Source of the DNA: Gigantopelta aegis | Lineage: Eukaryota > Mollusca > Gastropoda > Neomphalida > Peltospiridae | Length of the DNA: 64,000 bases | Reading direction: 5' to 3' | Assembly (NCBI RefSeq): GCF_016097555.1 | Contig: NC_054702.1 | Coordinates: 110,016,514 to 110,080,513, forward strand | Part shown: piece after piece, positions 45,583 to 57,712 of the stretch | Layout of the letters: each line of letters begins with the position of its first letter | Position numbering within the stretch: position 1 is the first letter of the stretch | Made by a program: the position numbers and the translations under genes | Notes under the pieces: generated by a model | What the model saw: only the letters and a program-made list of their open reading frames with translations | Databases searched by the model: none | Told to the model about the DNA's origin: nothing

Positions 45583-45872
45583 CCAGAAGGCTGGATTCAG
45601 CCGAGTCGGTCGAGTGCTCCCATGAGGTGCTTGCGTCACCTCGGTGGATCCATTCAGCCAATTGGTTTTCTCTTTCCAACCAGTGCACCACAACTGGCCA
45701 AAGGCCATGGTATGTTCTTTCTTGCCTATAAAAAGATCCCTTGCTGCATTAGAAAAAATGTACCAGTTTTCCTCCGATGACTACAAGTCATAATTACCAA
45801 ATGTTTGACATCCAATAGCCGATGATTAATTAATCAATGTGCTCCAGTGGTGTCGTTAAACAGAACTAACTT
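45583..45872 (+). mobile_element. SINE family 1
   Basis: Plus-strand copy with an altered head (GAGTCGGTCGAGTGCTCCCA) and the family core and tail GACATCCAATAGCCGATGAT. Confidence 0.85.
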
Positions 45873-47379
45873 ACTTAACTTTTCTACCAGGCCCAACAAT
45901 TTTTCAAACTGTGAAAGTCAAAAATAATCTGCAACAGTACATGAAGAAGCTACTGTATATACAAAATTGCAGCTCAACATCTTGAGGTATTATTAAAAAA
46001 CTAAACAGAGTTACCTCCAGCTGGACCGGTAGGGGACTAATCAACTAAAATAAACCCAACATCCAACAAACAGCCTTATATTAGCTTTATTGTTCATAAT
46101 TAAGAAATTAAATTAATCGTGCAACAACCTGTCTTGTTCACAGAAAATTAAAACAAAAAGAGGAAATCATTAGTTGTATTTATTATCCACCAACAGGTGA
46201 AATATTAAAACAATATTTCTACCATTACATTGTAATTCAAGGATTAAAATATGCAGCTGTTAAATCAATTATGACAATTGGGGGGGGGGGTGACAATTGG
46301 GGGGGGGGGGGGCGCGCGCGGCGGCGGCATTAACTTTGAGAACAATGTAACAATTATTTGGTCCAATTCATTTGCTGGTCAAAAACAACTATAAACTCCA
46401 ATGTCTTTAACAGAAATTTAAATCATTTGGGTCATAAAGTATGTTGGCAAATATCTGTTGTGCCTCTAGCACGTCTGTCAAAATTTGTTTTTCCAATAAA
46501 CGTGGACATTGCACATCAAAACATGAGCTGTGAAGTCAATATTTTTTAATCTCGTCATGAAATTTGTTAAAATTAAATCCGACAATTATGTGAACAGTGT
46601 CAAAAGGTCAAATGAATTTTATGTTGATAACCAAATCTGTATTACAATTTTCAAATAAAAAGCTGTAGACCAGTCATCACAAGATGAAAGCACACAAAAA
46701 CTATCAAAAGCAGATTACACTATTTTTAATGTGGTGATAAAACAACCTGCCAATACATTCTACAAACTGATGATATGATTTGCAGATGGGAAAAAAAAAG
46801 AAGATCAAAAATTCAAATAAAAAATTGCAAGCAAGTTTTCCATCACCACTAGACAATATTTAATTCAAAGTGAACCATTGAAATAACAATTGAAATATGC
46901 TCAAACATTACCAACTCAAAATAAACCCAAGCCATGATCACTGAAATTAATCAGGGAACATTAATCCTGACCACCAATACAAATTTGAAATATGTTATAC
47001 ATAACACTGGAACAAATTTTATATACTTATTATGAATGGTTAACACATTTTTAAAATAATGAACAAAGATGATAAAGTATTTTTCAAATGCACTATTTAA
47101 ATAATTTTTAGTACATCTGTCTAGTTAAAATAACTGAATGGCGACGAGCAAGATATCAACATTGATGGATGGATACAGAGATAGACAGATATATAGATAG
47201 ATAGATAGAGCATATTAATTAGATATTAAGCATGTAATGTTAGAATAGTTAAGAGTCCTTTACCATCACTTGAACAGTGGGTAATTTCTCTCTCCCCATC
47301 TCACTGCATAACTAGTAGCTATTATTAAGACGAACTAAACAAATCTGTTAGAATCCACCAATATATGAAGATTATCCCA
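45873..47379. other. Downstream flank of eIF5, no gene recognised
   Basis: AT-rich sequence with a poly-G and GCGCGG/GGC run at 46280–46330 and a short GATA tract near 47190. It may hold part of a long eIF5 3' UTR. Confidence 0.4.
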
Positions 47380-47385
47380 TTTATT
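47380..47385 (-). terminator. Candidate poly(A) signal of eIF5
   Basis: AATAAA on the minus strand, about 410 bp after the stop codon. Other AATAAA hexamers lie farther on, so the choice is uncertain. Confidence 0.35.
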
Positions 47386-47792
47386 GAAAATGTTTTTTAA
47401 AATTAGTTAAACTTAATTAGTATATTTTTTCTCTCTAAAACAGATCATTGTTTACGTAGAGATAATATGAATAATAATAGTTCAGTCAACCAGTGATTAT
47501 CTAGCTGAAGACAAGTCAAGTGATTCAAACAATGTTAATGCATGATTAATAATTTGATAAAACATATCACAAATACTAAAACAAAAATAAAGCAGAGGGA
47601 AAAAAACCTGCCAATAATTTTTTCACTTTCCCCCCATTTGTGCCCCAAAGTTTGTTCATTACTTCCAAAAACTATCTGCAGCTATTCATTTGGACAAAGT
47701 ATGAATTATATACCAGATATGAATACATCAACAACAAAGCATTGTTTGTTTACACACTGTCACATTTGTGGTATCACTTTTTAACAGAAATG

Positions 47793-47891
47793 TTAAATGG
47801 CATCAATATCAAAGTCATCTTCCACGTTGTCGGCTGGTTTAGTCACAGGTGCCGTCTGTTGACCAACTCTTTCAGTACGAGAATACACAAC
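47793..47891 (-). CDS. EIF5: EIF5 exon 10 (residues 409–440 and stop)
   Basis: Encodes [20 protein letters not shown] and [12 protein letters not shown], then TAA. The acidic end is the family's typical C terminus. Confidence 0.95.
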   Translation of the reverse strand, partial: VVYSRTERVGQQTAPVTKPADNVEDDFDIDAI

Positions 47892-50800
47892 CTGTAATAA
47901 TAAATATCAAATATTAATTCAGTTTCTAACCCCAAAATTAACACAAACTAAAATCTTAAATTACTATCATCTAAATAAGCACTGAATCCCACTACCACCA
48001 ACCCCCACTTCAGCTTTTTAAAGTCAACCAAATGCTTAAATTAAATTTCATTATTTTTTCACTAATTAAAGTAAAAAACTAAAATAAACTAAATTTAATT
48101 GTAACGAGCACTACTCTTTCACAGAATTGTCTATTATCTCAGCAGTGATAATCATAGTGAGTCCTGTATTTAGAGAATAACTAGTTAATAAATTAAGATA
48201 TTGGCTTCATCCTGTCCAAATGGGAAAGTTATTTTTATCCTGTAGTCCATAAAAATTAAGTCATAATCTGCATGTATACATTTATGACTGCTTTAATCGG
48301 TCATCATAATGGAACATGGTTCATACAGAAATTTCAAACCTAAATTCAGGGGCTTTTAGGGTCAATATAAGTAAAATTTAGGGACTAAAACTATGCTTTC
48401 CACCATTTGCAATGACCTACGAACTCGACAAAATAATGGGAGCTGTGTTCGAGCGGGCTGTCGTAAACATTCATAAACATAAATACTTAGAATCCACATA
48501 GGCATAAATGTCTGATTCAGTTCAGATAATTTTAGAATATTCTGGGTTTTTTTTTTAAGTTTGCACCTAGATTAAGACTGTTGATTAGTATTTTAGAAAC
48601 GTGTTTCATTTTAGAATGACCAATCATGCGCTCCCCAAATGTTCCTTCTACGAACAATACGAACTGACGATGTTTTACAAATGAATCATTGGTATCATTT
48701 TGGCATTGTTTACACACCAACATTCGAGCGAGAACAGAGATCAACAAATGAATGTAGATATTGATGTATTTTTGGCAATTTATTTAATGTTTCCGGAAGA
48801 AGAAAAATGTCTCATCGATTTCAGGGCTTATATGGCCCAATTTAGGGTCTTTTGTGAACTTGCCTGTAAAATATAGGGCTTTTTAGGGCTAGATCATCAA
48901 AATAGGGACTTTTTCGGGCAACCCTTTAAATTTAGGGGCTTTCAAGCGTGTGCGAACCTTGTGGAACAATACAAACAGTGGCTGCAGGATAAATAGATGT
49001 TAATGTTTATAAAGAAAGAAAGGTTTTATTTAACAACGCACTCAACACATTTTATTTATGGTTATATAGCGTCACACATATGGTTAAGGACCACACAGAT
49101 TCTAAGAAGAAACCCGCTGTCGCCACTACATGGGCTACTCTTCCGATTAGCAGCAAGGGATCTTTTATTTGCAGGCAGGATAGCACAAACCATGGCCTTT
49201 GTTGAACCAGTTATGGATCACTGGTCAGTGCAAGTGGTTTTACACCTACCCATTGAGCCTTGCGGAGCACTACTCAGGGTTTGGAGTCTGTATCTGGATT
49301 AAAAATCCCATGCCTCGACTGGGATCCTAACCCAGTACCTACGAGCCTGTAGACCGATTGTAAATAGTGTCATTACCTCAACAGTTCCATCTTCGTCATC
49401 ATCATCCTCACTTTCTTCTTCAGCCTCTTTCAGCCAGTTAATGAATGGAGCGGCTTTCTCATGGATCTCTTGGGCAACAGACTTGGAAACATATTTCTTC
49501 GAAGTCTGTATGATAAACCACATTTAGTAAAAACAAAACAAATCCATAGAAGCATGACATTACACAGGAATTAAACAAACGTTTATAGAAAAAGGAACAT
49601 AATAAATACATGTATGGATAAATGGGGTGGGGTGGGAGAGGGCTCGTAATATTTACATGCATGAAGACTATTCATTATACATGTAGCATTTCTGAAAGTA
49701 AAGTTGATCCGTTAATATGCACTTAACTTTCCCTTTTTGACACATTCCCCCATCAGGCCCCTGAAGGACCAAAATTCACAAATTTGTTTAGAATGCTAAG
49801 TGCCAAGGAACCTTCAACAACATTTGGCTGAATTGATAAAGTAGTCTAAGAACAAAATTCAATTACCCCCTTTTGGGTCTTGCTCTTCAGGCTGTGTGTG
49901 TGTGCATGTGCGTGTGCGCATTAGTGTAGAATGACCAAATTTACAAGGACGCTTCCCACAAAATTTGGATGGAATTAATTTAGGAGAAGTCAAAAATGTA
50001 AAAAGTTCATTCACAACGGATAAAAACTATGCAAAACAATCACCTTCTTCGACCAGTCCAGGAGAACCTCTTCCTCCAGAATATCTGCATCGTACAATGC
50101 TTTCAGAATGTGCGGCACTTTTGGCAACAGCGCCTCCTTGTGGACATCGCCAACAAGCAGCTCAATACCGCTCAACAGGTACTTCTGGGCTTTCTGATTG
50201 TTAGCACAGAACTGGAGGGAAAACAATAAGTTTTAAATAAAAAGGATTTTTTACTTTGCCAGTTGGTCTATAATTCAAACGGTGATATATCTATTTAAGA
50301 AATCTAATAGGCTTAACTCAGTATTACACTGTAATGGCACAGTATTCAATATCAATATTGTTAATTTCAACAAATAAATTAAAATTAATGCAAACTTAAT
50401 TCAGGAAAATATTCCCAAAATGTGCAGACACTTTGTTATCGTTCAAATGCCAATAGAAATCTTGTTATATGACTACATAATTCATACATCAGACCTGAGT
50501 AATGATGACAAACTTACCCGCAGAAAGATCTTCTCGTAATCCTTGATCTGCTGAAGAACATTCTTGTCTAGGAGCAGTTCCACCAAGACCATCGGTACCT
50601 TTTCTATGACCTCCAACCTTTCAGCTTCTTGAAAAATATCTGCACCTTTTACATCACCACTATCACGTTTCACCTGTAAATATAAAGCGAAACCATCGTG
50701 ATGCTTATCCAGAAGACTTTACTGCCAGGTAAGCACCATTATTCTTAGTACCACTACTTTAAATGACCAATAAAATTGAGCTCATTCAGTTGAGGTGAAC

Positions 50801-53800
50801 ACTCCGAAACGTAAGATCTGGACACCATTCCACGAAACAATTGTAGCGACTTACGGTGAGGTTTACAGCTGGCACACTTAAGCTTTAGAGCCGTTTCACA
50901 AAGCAACCTATATGTTAGTTGAAGTGCCCCTTTAATGATTAAAATCTTCTTGGCGAAAAAGTGCAAATCACGTTTTTAATGTCCTCAACCGTAACCAGAG
51001 GATGAGGATTTTTCTATCAATCTATACAACATTGGTTATTCATGGAAACTGATAATTCTAGTACATTTCACATGATATCCTTATGTTTTATATGTAAACA
51101 CATATTAAATCACTTTATAGATTTATATGTAATGACCATTTTACATTGCAAAGTATCTGTAGCCAGGCTTCCTGAATTTTATGGTACTTATTTTCAGTAA
51201 CAAGGGTAATGGTGGCTCATGTTATATGATGATGGGTACTCGACTTCGTTTTGTGATGTTGCCGACACCACCAGAAGCGACCTCTTCTGTGAAATACAGA
51301 GGCCTGTGAAAGCACCAAACTGGCAGATTACTGTAGTATATTCTCTTCCCAAGAAAAACTCCAGCAATATTATCATTTTTAATGGGTAATGGTTACAACT
51401 GGTCAGCATTTGCTGGTTGTAATATTACTGTATTTCAACTACTGAAGGTTGTGGAGGAAGAATTTTTGGGTGTAATGTGGGGATTTTTAAAAAACAAACA
51501 AAGATGAGTACAGGAACAGGGTTAGCTCTGGCAGTCGCCAAATTCGCCAATTGTGAATTTTGAAAACTGGCAAAATAATTTTACTACATTTTATTACAAA
51601 AGAAGTTGTTTTCTGCCATTTTTGAAGTTTAATAAATAATTTGGCGAACCTTTATGTTCGCCCTGAGCTAGCCAACACAGATGCCATGGTCTTTTAAATA
51701 GTTTGATTACTTTTGACTGAAGTATACTTTTTATCTTTACAAAAAGTGTTTCTTTCCCCAGTGGTATGCAAATCCCTACCTTGATATACTGGTACAACAT
51801 GTTGATTCTTTCTTTGGAACTCTTCTCCAGGTCCTCAGTGAAGGCCAAACCCTTGGCTGCTGCAGTCAGTTCTTCCATGCGCTGTTTTATAGCTTCCTCG
51901 CTGATCTCTTCCCCCCAGTCCTCATCGTCATTCTCCATCTGAGTGAAAAAACAAACCTCTTAGGTAGAAACAAAGACACTTGATAAACGGGATCACAGAC
52001 TGAGTACGTGCTATCATTTAGTTAACAGTTACTTTACCTAAAGTAATAATGCAGCTTTTACTGACAGATGTTTCTACCTTGGGTCAAAACGGTTTTCTGT
52101 CAATGTTCAACAAATCCACTAGCCCTTAGTCTCAGATAGTGGTTTTATTTTTGTCTGGGCTACTGGAAAGTATTAATGGTTACTATAATACCAAAGCGCA
52201 CTTGTGAAAGGCTTCTTTGAGGAATAACATTTGACATTCTCAATCATTTGTCTAACATGGAAATTGCATCAATCAGATGTACATAACCTCCCAAAAGTGT
52301 CCGAAGAATAATGATAACCTTTTGTCACTCTCGAAACTGCTGCCATGTACAGGATCTTAATACCAAAACATGGCATATATCCTTCTACAGTCATACTTTT
52401 CAAATCCGTTGGCATGTTATCAAGGGTTGGTATCAAAAGTCCAGTGCTGAGGTTGGATTAACAGAAACTGTACAAAATGATAAAATAATGCTACATTCAT
52501 GGAGATCAAGTATACCCAAGATGAGGCAAAACATTTGCCAATTTGACGATTGGTCAATAGACGAAGGTAACAAAGGAGAAAGAAATGACAGTGGTGAGTA
52601 AGCCAAGGAAGATGAATCTTACCTCTGGTGGAGCCTCAATGATTCCTCCCGACGCCCGCTGAGCAGCCATCTGCTGCTGAGCATTGGCCTCGGGACTTGC
52701 ACGGTCCTTGTCGGCATCTTCGCCGTTCACGGAACCTTTCTGTTTGCGGTCCTTCTTCTTCTTGCCCTTGCTGGGGGTTGTTGATACATCCTGATATACA
52801 AGACATCAAATATTTTAACATGTATAAAAGGTAGTTGGTGTAATCTTAAAAGTAGACTACTAAATATTGTTTTTCAATGAAACACATTTAGACGCCAAAT
52901 GCAGATATGTACCACTTTTAAACTGCACCAAGACATGAAAATTAACAAAACAAGAAACTCCTAAGAACTAAATTTAACATTTCATATACAAAATAAGATT
53001 ATTATTATTTTTTAAAATCTAAATTCCTCATTATTCAACAGTAGAGATAAAAAGGAATAAAAATAGGCCTTAATTTTCACAAAAGCAGATTCAAGACAAA
53101 AAAAAATTTGATAGTTAATTTTTACCAATACTAAAACATTTAATAGAGGGGAAAAAATCTAGTACCATGTCTGGGGGGTTTTTGAGAATATATGTTGTAA
53201 GTTTATGCTTCATGTCCACATAGCCCTGGTAGCCACAAGCAATACAGCGTTGGGAAATCATCTGTTTCTTTTGTTGTATAGACTGAAAGTAACAATGAAC
53301 ATTAAAATACTCACATATAAACCAATTTTAAAGCAAATTTCAAAACTATTAATATCGTTAGTGGCACCTTTAACAAACAGCCAATTATAGCTAGACATTT
53401 AAATGACAAACTATTTGTAAGAAATAACACTAGCAGAAATATGTTTTATGTTAAAATGAAACCTATATTGATACAAACATTAGAAATGCCTTACCATACC
53501 AGGTAGCAAATACAGCTCAAACTGTATAAATGTGTTATTCTTTCTGGTAATTAGTTTTACAAGGTTTTGCCTTCCATCACATTTTGGATAGTATTTCAAA
53601 TATCTCCAGTATTCCTCTTTTTAAAAACTATAATATATATGCAAATATTTTTTTTTAAATCCATATTTGTCTTTTACACTGTTGTAATAAAAAAGTAATA
53701 CAAGTATAATTTCATGACTAATTTATGGAATGTGCTTCTATTTCTACCATTTGCTTCCAAATTAAATCTTAACAAAAGTACCGGTGAGGTACATGATACG

Positions 53801-56800
53801 CTGGTCAGGAGTTTGTTGGAAAACCATAGATATTAACGAATATGTTACAGGTATGATTCAATTCTAATTCTGTGAAATGTTTGCAAAGGGATGGATGAAC
53901 AGGTATTTATAGTAAAGGAATCAAATTCTCATGTATTTCAGTCAAAATATGAGCCTAGCATGTTTAAATATAGAACAATGATGTCATACTCACAAGATTA
54001 GTTTCTGGGTTGGAACATTCGGGACACAACACAAATCGTTTGATAAAGCCATCAAGCAAGCCCTGAAGTTTATCAGAGTCGTGTGAGCCGTTCACAATGT
54101 AGCGATCATTTTTGGCATCAAAAAGAGTTTGGGCTCCAAGTTCACATCCAAAATATTTGGTGGGATCTGGTGGTGAAATAAATTAACTCTTTAATGACAC
54201 ATCAGCCGGAAATATATATCAAAGTTCAAAGCAAGGTAAATGGATGGAACAGATGTTATTCTTATTTAAGTTGGTAAATTGTTAAAAAGTTTAACTGCTT
54301 AAGGTAGTACTAAACCAAATAACTTCCGGCTGGGTCAAAGTTCGAGGTGCACCGAACTTTTGATAGAGAAGTGAACACCACAAGTCCTGTGATTGGTTAT
54401 AAATGTGAGCGTGTTGGTTGTAAAAAATAATAGTTTTATCTGGGTAAAAAAAAAAGAAGCAATTTTATTTCATCTAGTACCAATGTGTCAAGTAGCCTTG
54501 TGCTTGAAACATGTATGGGGTACCTGTAAAAAAAAGTGTGAGGGGTGGCAGTATTTATATCTGTGGCGTTTATGTCGGTTGATACGCTGCAGGTAGGAGT
54601 TTTAGCCACATATGTTACTATTGTCGTCTATGGGATTTGATTTATTAATAATTCCCATTTTATAACTATTTTTGTAATACCGTATTGTTCCTATTTGTAG
54701 CACCCGGGCGTGATGCAAAACACAAAGGGGGCACGCTAATTAGAGTACTAGAACACGTTTCATAATACATGTGAAAAATCCTCGTATGAAACTGTCAATG
54801 CGTCTGGCTCGCCGAGACATCAAAAGCTTTGCCGCCGAGTCACTCCACCAGTGACGTTTTATTGTTGAAATGACGTAGCGTACCGTACATCGTCAGCTGA
54901 TTTATTGAAATACATGGTACTGTGCACGTAGGCATATAGGGCCTGCGGAGTGTATTTGAAAGTGGGGTGGGGGAAGGGTGTGTGATTGAGACCCCTCATA
55001 CTCGCCCACTTCATTTTGTCAACCAGTCTGAATATATTTTTATTTAGCGGCCAATGCCCTAGGATTGCGGTACACTCTGTCTGCTCTTTGCAAACATGGC
55101 GAGCACTAGTAGTTCAATGTCGCGCAGGTCTTATACCGCTGCGTTTAAACTGAAAGTCATATCCGTTGCTGAAGAAAAAGGCAAGCATCATGCTGCAAAA
55201 TTGTTTGGTGTCCACCGCAAACGGGTCCAAGATTGGTGTAAATCGAAAGAACACCTTAAATCGACAAAGAAAACAGAAAAAATAAAGCCAGGCGCCGGAA
55301 GACCAGTTAAGTACACTGATATTGAAAATGGTGTTACGGTGTCGGTGTAAATACCTACCGGTATGTTTGTACTTCCGGTTTTGAACAGCGTTAACGGAGT
55401 GTTGTGCGTTCATTCTGCGTAGCGATAACAGCGATATACATTTGATAAACGACATGTGTGACATACTGTTCGCCCATACTAGTGTCGTAGAGCTTCACCT
55501 GTTTGGATTTTATTTATTTACCGATTATAATCATTGCAAGTCGGCAGTCAGGTAAGCCAGTTTTACTATTTACCGTTTCATGATACATTTCTCGTGATCA
55601 TAGGGGGCGCTTATATTAGAGGGGGCGCTTATATTAGAGGGGGTGCTACAAATAGGAACAATACGGTAGGCGTCTGGATTGGTTAAAATGCTATCACGTG
55701 ATCTAAAAAAACAGGTTCATTCTTCCATGAACGTCAAAACTGCACTTTTTCGGTAAACAAATACAAACAATGTTATTACCAGAACTACCTTTTATCAACT
55801 ACGTCAACGGAATCCCTGAGGACTACTCCATTTCTATTTTTATCCCAATATAGTCTGCACTGAGTGACAATTCAGGCTTTAAACGACTCCGGTTTTGAAG
55901 CAGAACTGAGACACATAATGCAAATTAAGCTTCTATTAGAAGTTATAGCAGAGAATGCTGAACAAATCAAATTAGACATGAGCACAGCTCCGTCACATTT
56001 GACAAAAATACCAAATTGACAACTTACACGCGCGAAAACACAAACGCCTTCGTGCACAATTACGCGACCTGTCCTTTCTGAGAATATCACACAATCACAA
56101 ACTTCACACACACTCAGTAATACTGCAATCACTTTATTCCTTTCAAGTCGGTCTTCACATTCACTTTTCAACAACTGCAATTTTAATATGGTAATTGTTA
56201 AATCTTCTAAATAATTTGATGCTCTACCTTATGTTAATTAGTTCAAAATTTATACTCTAACCGCTTTACAACAAATCTTCCATGTAAGTATATAGATCGT
56301 TCAATTTTTAATTATCGTTCGATATTTTTGAAGAAAAAAAAGCTGTTTGCGTTATCAGTTGATTTTCAGTTTATTTAAATTTTATAACTTAATCCACATT
56401 TGGTTTAGAAAATTAAAATTTATAAAACCGTATGTAAATCATTATAGGCCTAATGAATCAGAGATTTGACGGGGGAAAAAACTAGCAACTTTCTAAGGTA
56501 ATTCCCTTATTTGTGTTATTGATAGAGTTGTAAATCTTTGTGGAATAGAGTTCGATTGGGTTTTTCAATATAGTTTTGCACAATGGCAATATTAAAGCAT
56601 TTGGAATTATAAGAATTGAACATTATATTTTTGACGTTCATGCGATAATAAACACCAAAACCGTTTTACACATTTATGTATGAAAGGCTTCGCACTAACG
56701 CGCTATGCCATTCATACAGTGTGTAAAACGGTTTGGTGTTATTATCGTATGAACGTCAAAACTATAACATTCAATTCTTTAAAAAATTGTAATAATCAAC

Positions 56801-57712
56801 ACTTAACTCGAAATGACCAAAAGAAATAAGTTAAATTTATCAAAGACAGACAGAAAATAAAAAGACTGATTTAAGTGCTTTTTAAAACAAAATATTTTTT
56901 TGTCTAATTTTCTCAAAGAAACTCAAACTCTGAAAAGACAGCTTCATAAATGTGTGCTTCGGGGCACGAATCCCAACACCACTAACTCAACTACTCCATT
57001 ATTTTCAGACTGCTTTAACTGGAAAGTCTGTAAAATGAAATAGTAAAGTATAATATTAAATATGGATACAGCTTGGCCGATTTTCAACGTCGTAATACAG
57101 GCTTCTGAAAATTATGATAATGACAGTATCATTCACTTGTCACTTGCTCACAGTTGTGCAAGCCTGGCTTTGCAAAATCTAATTTCCATTTGCGCATAAA
57201 ATGTAGGACATAATTGACATGGTCATGGTGACTTAAGCAAAACCAAATGAATGGTTTAAGCACATATTCAATTCTCAAAGGCCTGTGTAAATGAATAATG
57301 AAAAATTTTTTCAACATTTTACATCTGTCACTGCTGATGATCCTAGGACAACTGCTGTCACAGCCTCAAAGTAATAAAAAATGTCTTACATGAAGGCGGC
57401 CTGGCCAGTGCCTTGGCAACATCTGTCATATTAACAATCACAGTCTTGATCCCATTTCCCTTGCCCTCGACCTGAAATGGAAGAACAAGCACTTAAATGC
57501 TAAATTTATACAGCATATTTAACTTATGGCGCTAGACAAGACAATTTGGGCAAAATGGTACTAGACTATATATGTATGGTGCCGCCCCACACTAAATCAG
57601 GCTAGCGAAAACACTGTCAATAGCATAATGCAGTCCTTACTTTGGCTAAGAGACGAGGCATCTTGTAACGGTAAAACTGGTCGGCCACTGTTCTGTCAAC
57701 ATTGAGAGCCAT
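47793..57712 (-). CDS. EIF5: Eukaryotic translation initiation factor 5, 10 coding exons, 440 aa
   Basis: Minus-strand exons are 57712–57641, 57471–57390, 54166–53994, 53282–53166, 52790–52623, 51938–51780, 50673–50518, 50211–50044, 49505–49377 and 47891–47793. The sum is 1323 nt with GT–AG introns in matching phases. The protein starts [20 protein letters not shown], with Arg15, the arginine finger with which eIF5 stimulates GTP hydrolysis by eIF2 in the 43S complex. Cys99, Cys102, Cys122 and Cys125 form the zinc site. A lysine-rich linker ([12 protein letters not shown], about 154–166) follows. The W2 (HEAT-like) domain, about 235–405, binds eIF2-beta and eIF1/eIF3 partners. The acidic tail ends DDFDIDAI, as in animal eIF5. 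Human eIF5 has 431 residues, so the length fits. Cytosolic housekeeping gene. Confidence 0.97.
49015..49362 (-). mobile_element. SINE family 2, 5'-truncated, beside an EIF5 donor
   Basis: Tail at 49015 (GTTAAATAAAACC in reverse) and head cut at about ATCGGTCTACAGG. Its edge lies about 14 bp from the end of EIF5 exon 9. Confidence 0.88.
49377..49505 (-). CDS. EIF5: EIF5 exon 9 (residues 366–408)
   Basis: Encodes [20 protein letters not shown] and [20 protein letters not shown], the W2 end with aromatic/acidic AA-box residues that contact partner factors. Donor GTAATG. Confidence 0.96.
50044..50211 (-). CDS. EIF5: EIF5 exon 8 (residues 310–365)
   Basis: Encodes [20 protein letters not shown] and the helices to [11 protein letters not shown], the first W2 AA-box. 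Acceptor TCCCTCCAG. Confidence 0.96.
50518..50673 (-). CDS. EIF5: EIF5 exon 7 (residues 258–309)
   Basis: Encodes [20 protein letters not shown] and following W2 helices, ending DYEKIFLR. Bounded by ATTTACAG and GTAAGT. Confidence 0.95.
51780..51938 (-). CDS. EIF5: EIF5 exon 6 (residues 205–257)
   Basis: Encodes [20 protein letters not shown] through [11 protein letters not shown], covering the DW-containing linker and start of W2. Bounded by TCACTCAG and GTAGGG. Confidence 0.95.
52623..52790 (-). CDS. EIF5: EIF5 exon 5 (residues 149–204), lysine-rich linker
   Basis: Encodes [19 protein letters not shown] and a Gln/Ala-rich part ending GGIIEAPPE. It is the low-complexity linker between the zinc module and W2, and GC-rich against its introns. 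Confidence 0.94.
53166..53282 (-). CDS. EIF5: EIF5 exon 4 (residues 110–148), second zinc half
   Basis: Encodes [20 protein letters not shown] and YILKNPPDM. Cys122 and Cys125 complete the zinc ribbon begun in exon 3. Confidence 0.95.
53994..54166 (-). CDS. EIF5: EIF5 exon 3 (residues 52–109)
   Basis: Encodes [20 protein letters not shown] through [14 protein letters not shown], with zinc ligands Cys99 and Cys102. Acceptor ACCACCAG, donor GTGAGT. Confidence 0.96.
54303..54645 (-). repeat. Dispersed repeat R450, copy 3
   Basis: The reverse complement matches 15233–15679 and 17294–17748, with a deletion of about 100 bp that removes the middle block after GGGGTACCTGTAAAA. It lies about 35 bp from the pogo-like element in EIF5 intron 2. 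Confidence 0.82.
54680..55666 (+). mobile_element. Pogo/Tigger-like non-autonomous transposon with lone HTH ORF
   Basis: A 987-bp element between TA dinucleotides (54678–54679 and 55667–55668). The inverted ends of about 27 bp read CCGTATTGTTCCTATTTGTA. Inside, 55096–55350 encodes 84 residues including [40 protein letters not shown] and [12 protein letters not shown], the N-terminal CENP-B/pogo-type HTH. The DDE catalytic domain is absent. A duplicated GGGGGCGCTTATATTAGAG unit lies near the right end. Confidence 0.85.
55096..55350 (+). CDS. CENP-B/pogo-type HTH ORF, 84 aa, inside the transposon
   Basis: The frame begins [20 protein letters not shown] and continues through one HTH ([19 protein letters not shown]) and the basic linker before RPVKYTDIE, stopping soon after. 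Full pogo transposases run past 400 residues, so this is only the DNA-binding end. Expression as a free DNA-binding peptide is possible but unproven; it may equally be the first exon of a lost longer ORF. Confidence 0.6.
   Translation: MASTSSSMSRRSYTAAFKLKVISVAEEKGKHHAAKLFGVHRKRVQDWCKSKEHLKSTKKTEKIKPGAGRPVKYTDIENGVTVSV
56611..56780. mobile_element. Palindromic MITE, about 170 bp
   Basis: Two arms of about 75 bp (AAGAATTGAACATTATATTT and its reverse at 56780) match with few changes around a short centre near CTTCGCACTAACGCGCTATG. It lies in EIF5 intron 2 and would fold into a long hairpin. Confidence 0.85.
57390..57471 (-). CDS. EIF5: EIF5 exon 2 (residues 25–51)
   Basis: Encodes [20 protein letters not shown] and ALARPPS, ending phase 1 in a Tyr codon. 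Acceptor ATTTCAG, donor GTAAGA. Confidence 0.96.
57641..57712 (-). CDS. EIF5: EIF5 exon 1 (residues 1–24)
   Basis: Encodes [20 protein letters not shown] and LLAK with the arginine finger Arg15. The start was chosen by alignment with the eIF5 N terminus and the AAGATGG context; donor GTAAGG. Confidence 0.96.

Noticed and set aside
8155-49302. Similar ORFs of about 70–117 codons with motifs like [18 protein letters not shown] in several places
   Set aside because: They are frames through family 2 SINEs, which are RNA polymerase III-derived and not protein-coding.
55096-55350. Host transcription factor gene
   Set aside because: The HTH ORF lies wholly between the inverted ends of a TA-flanked transposon, so transposon origin is the simpler reading; host use is kept only as a possibility.
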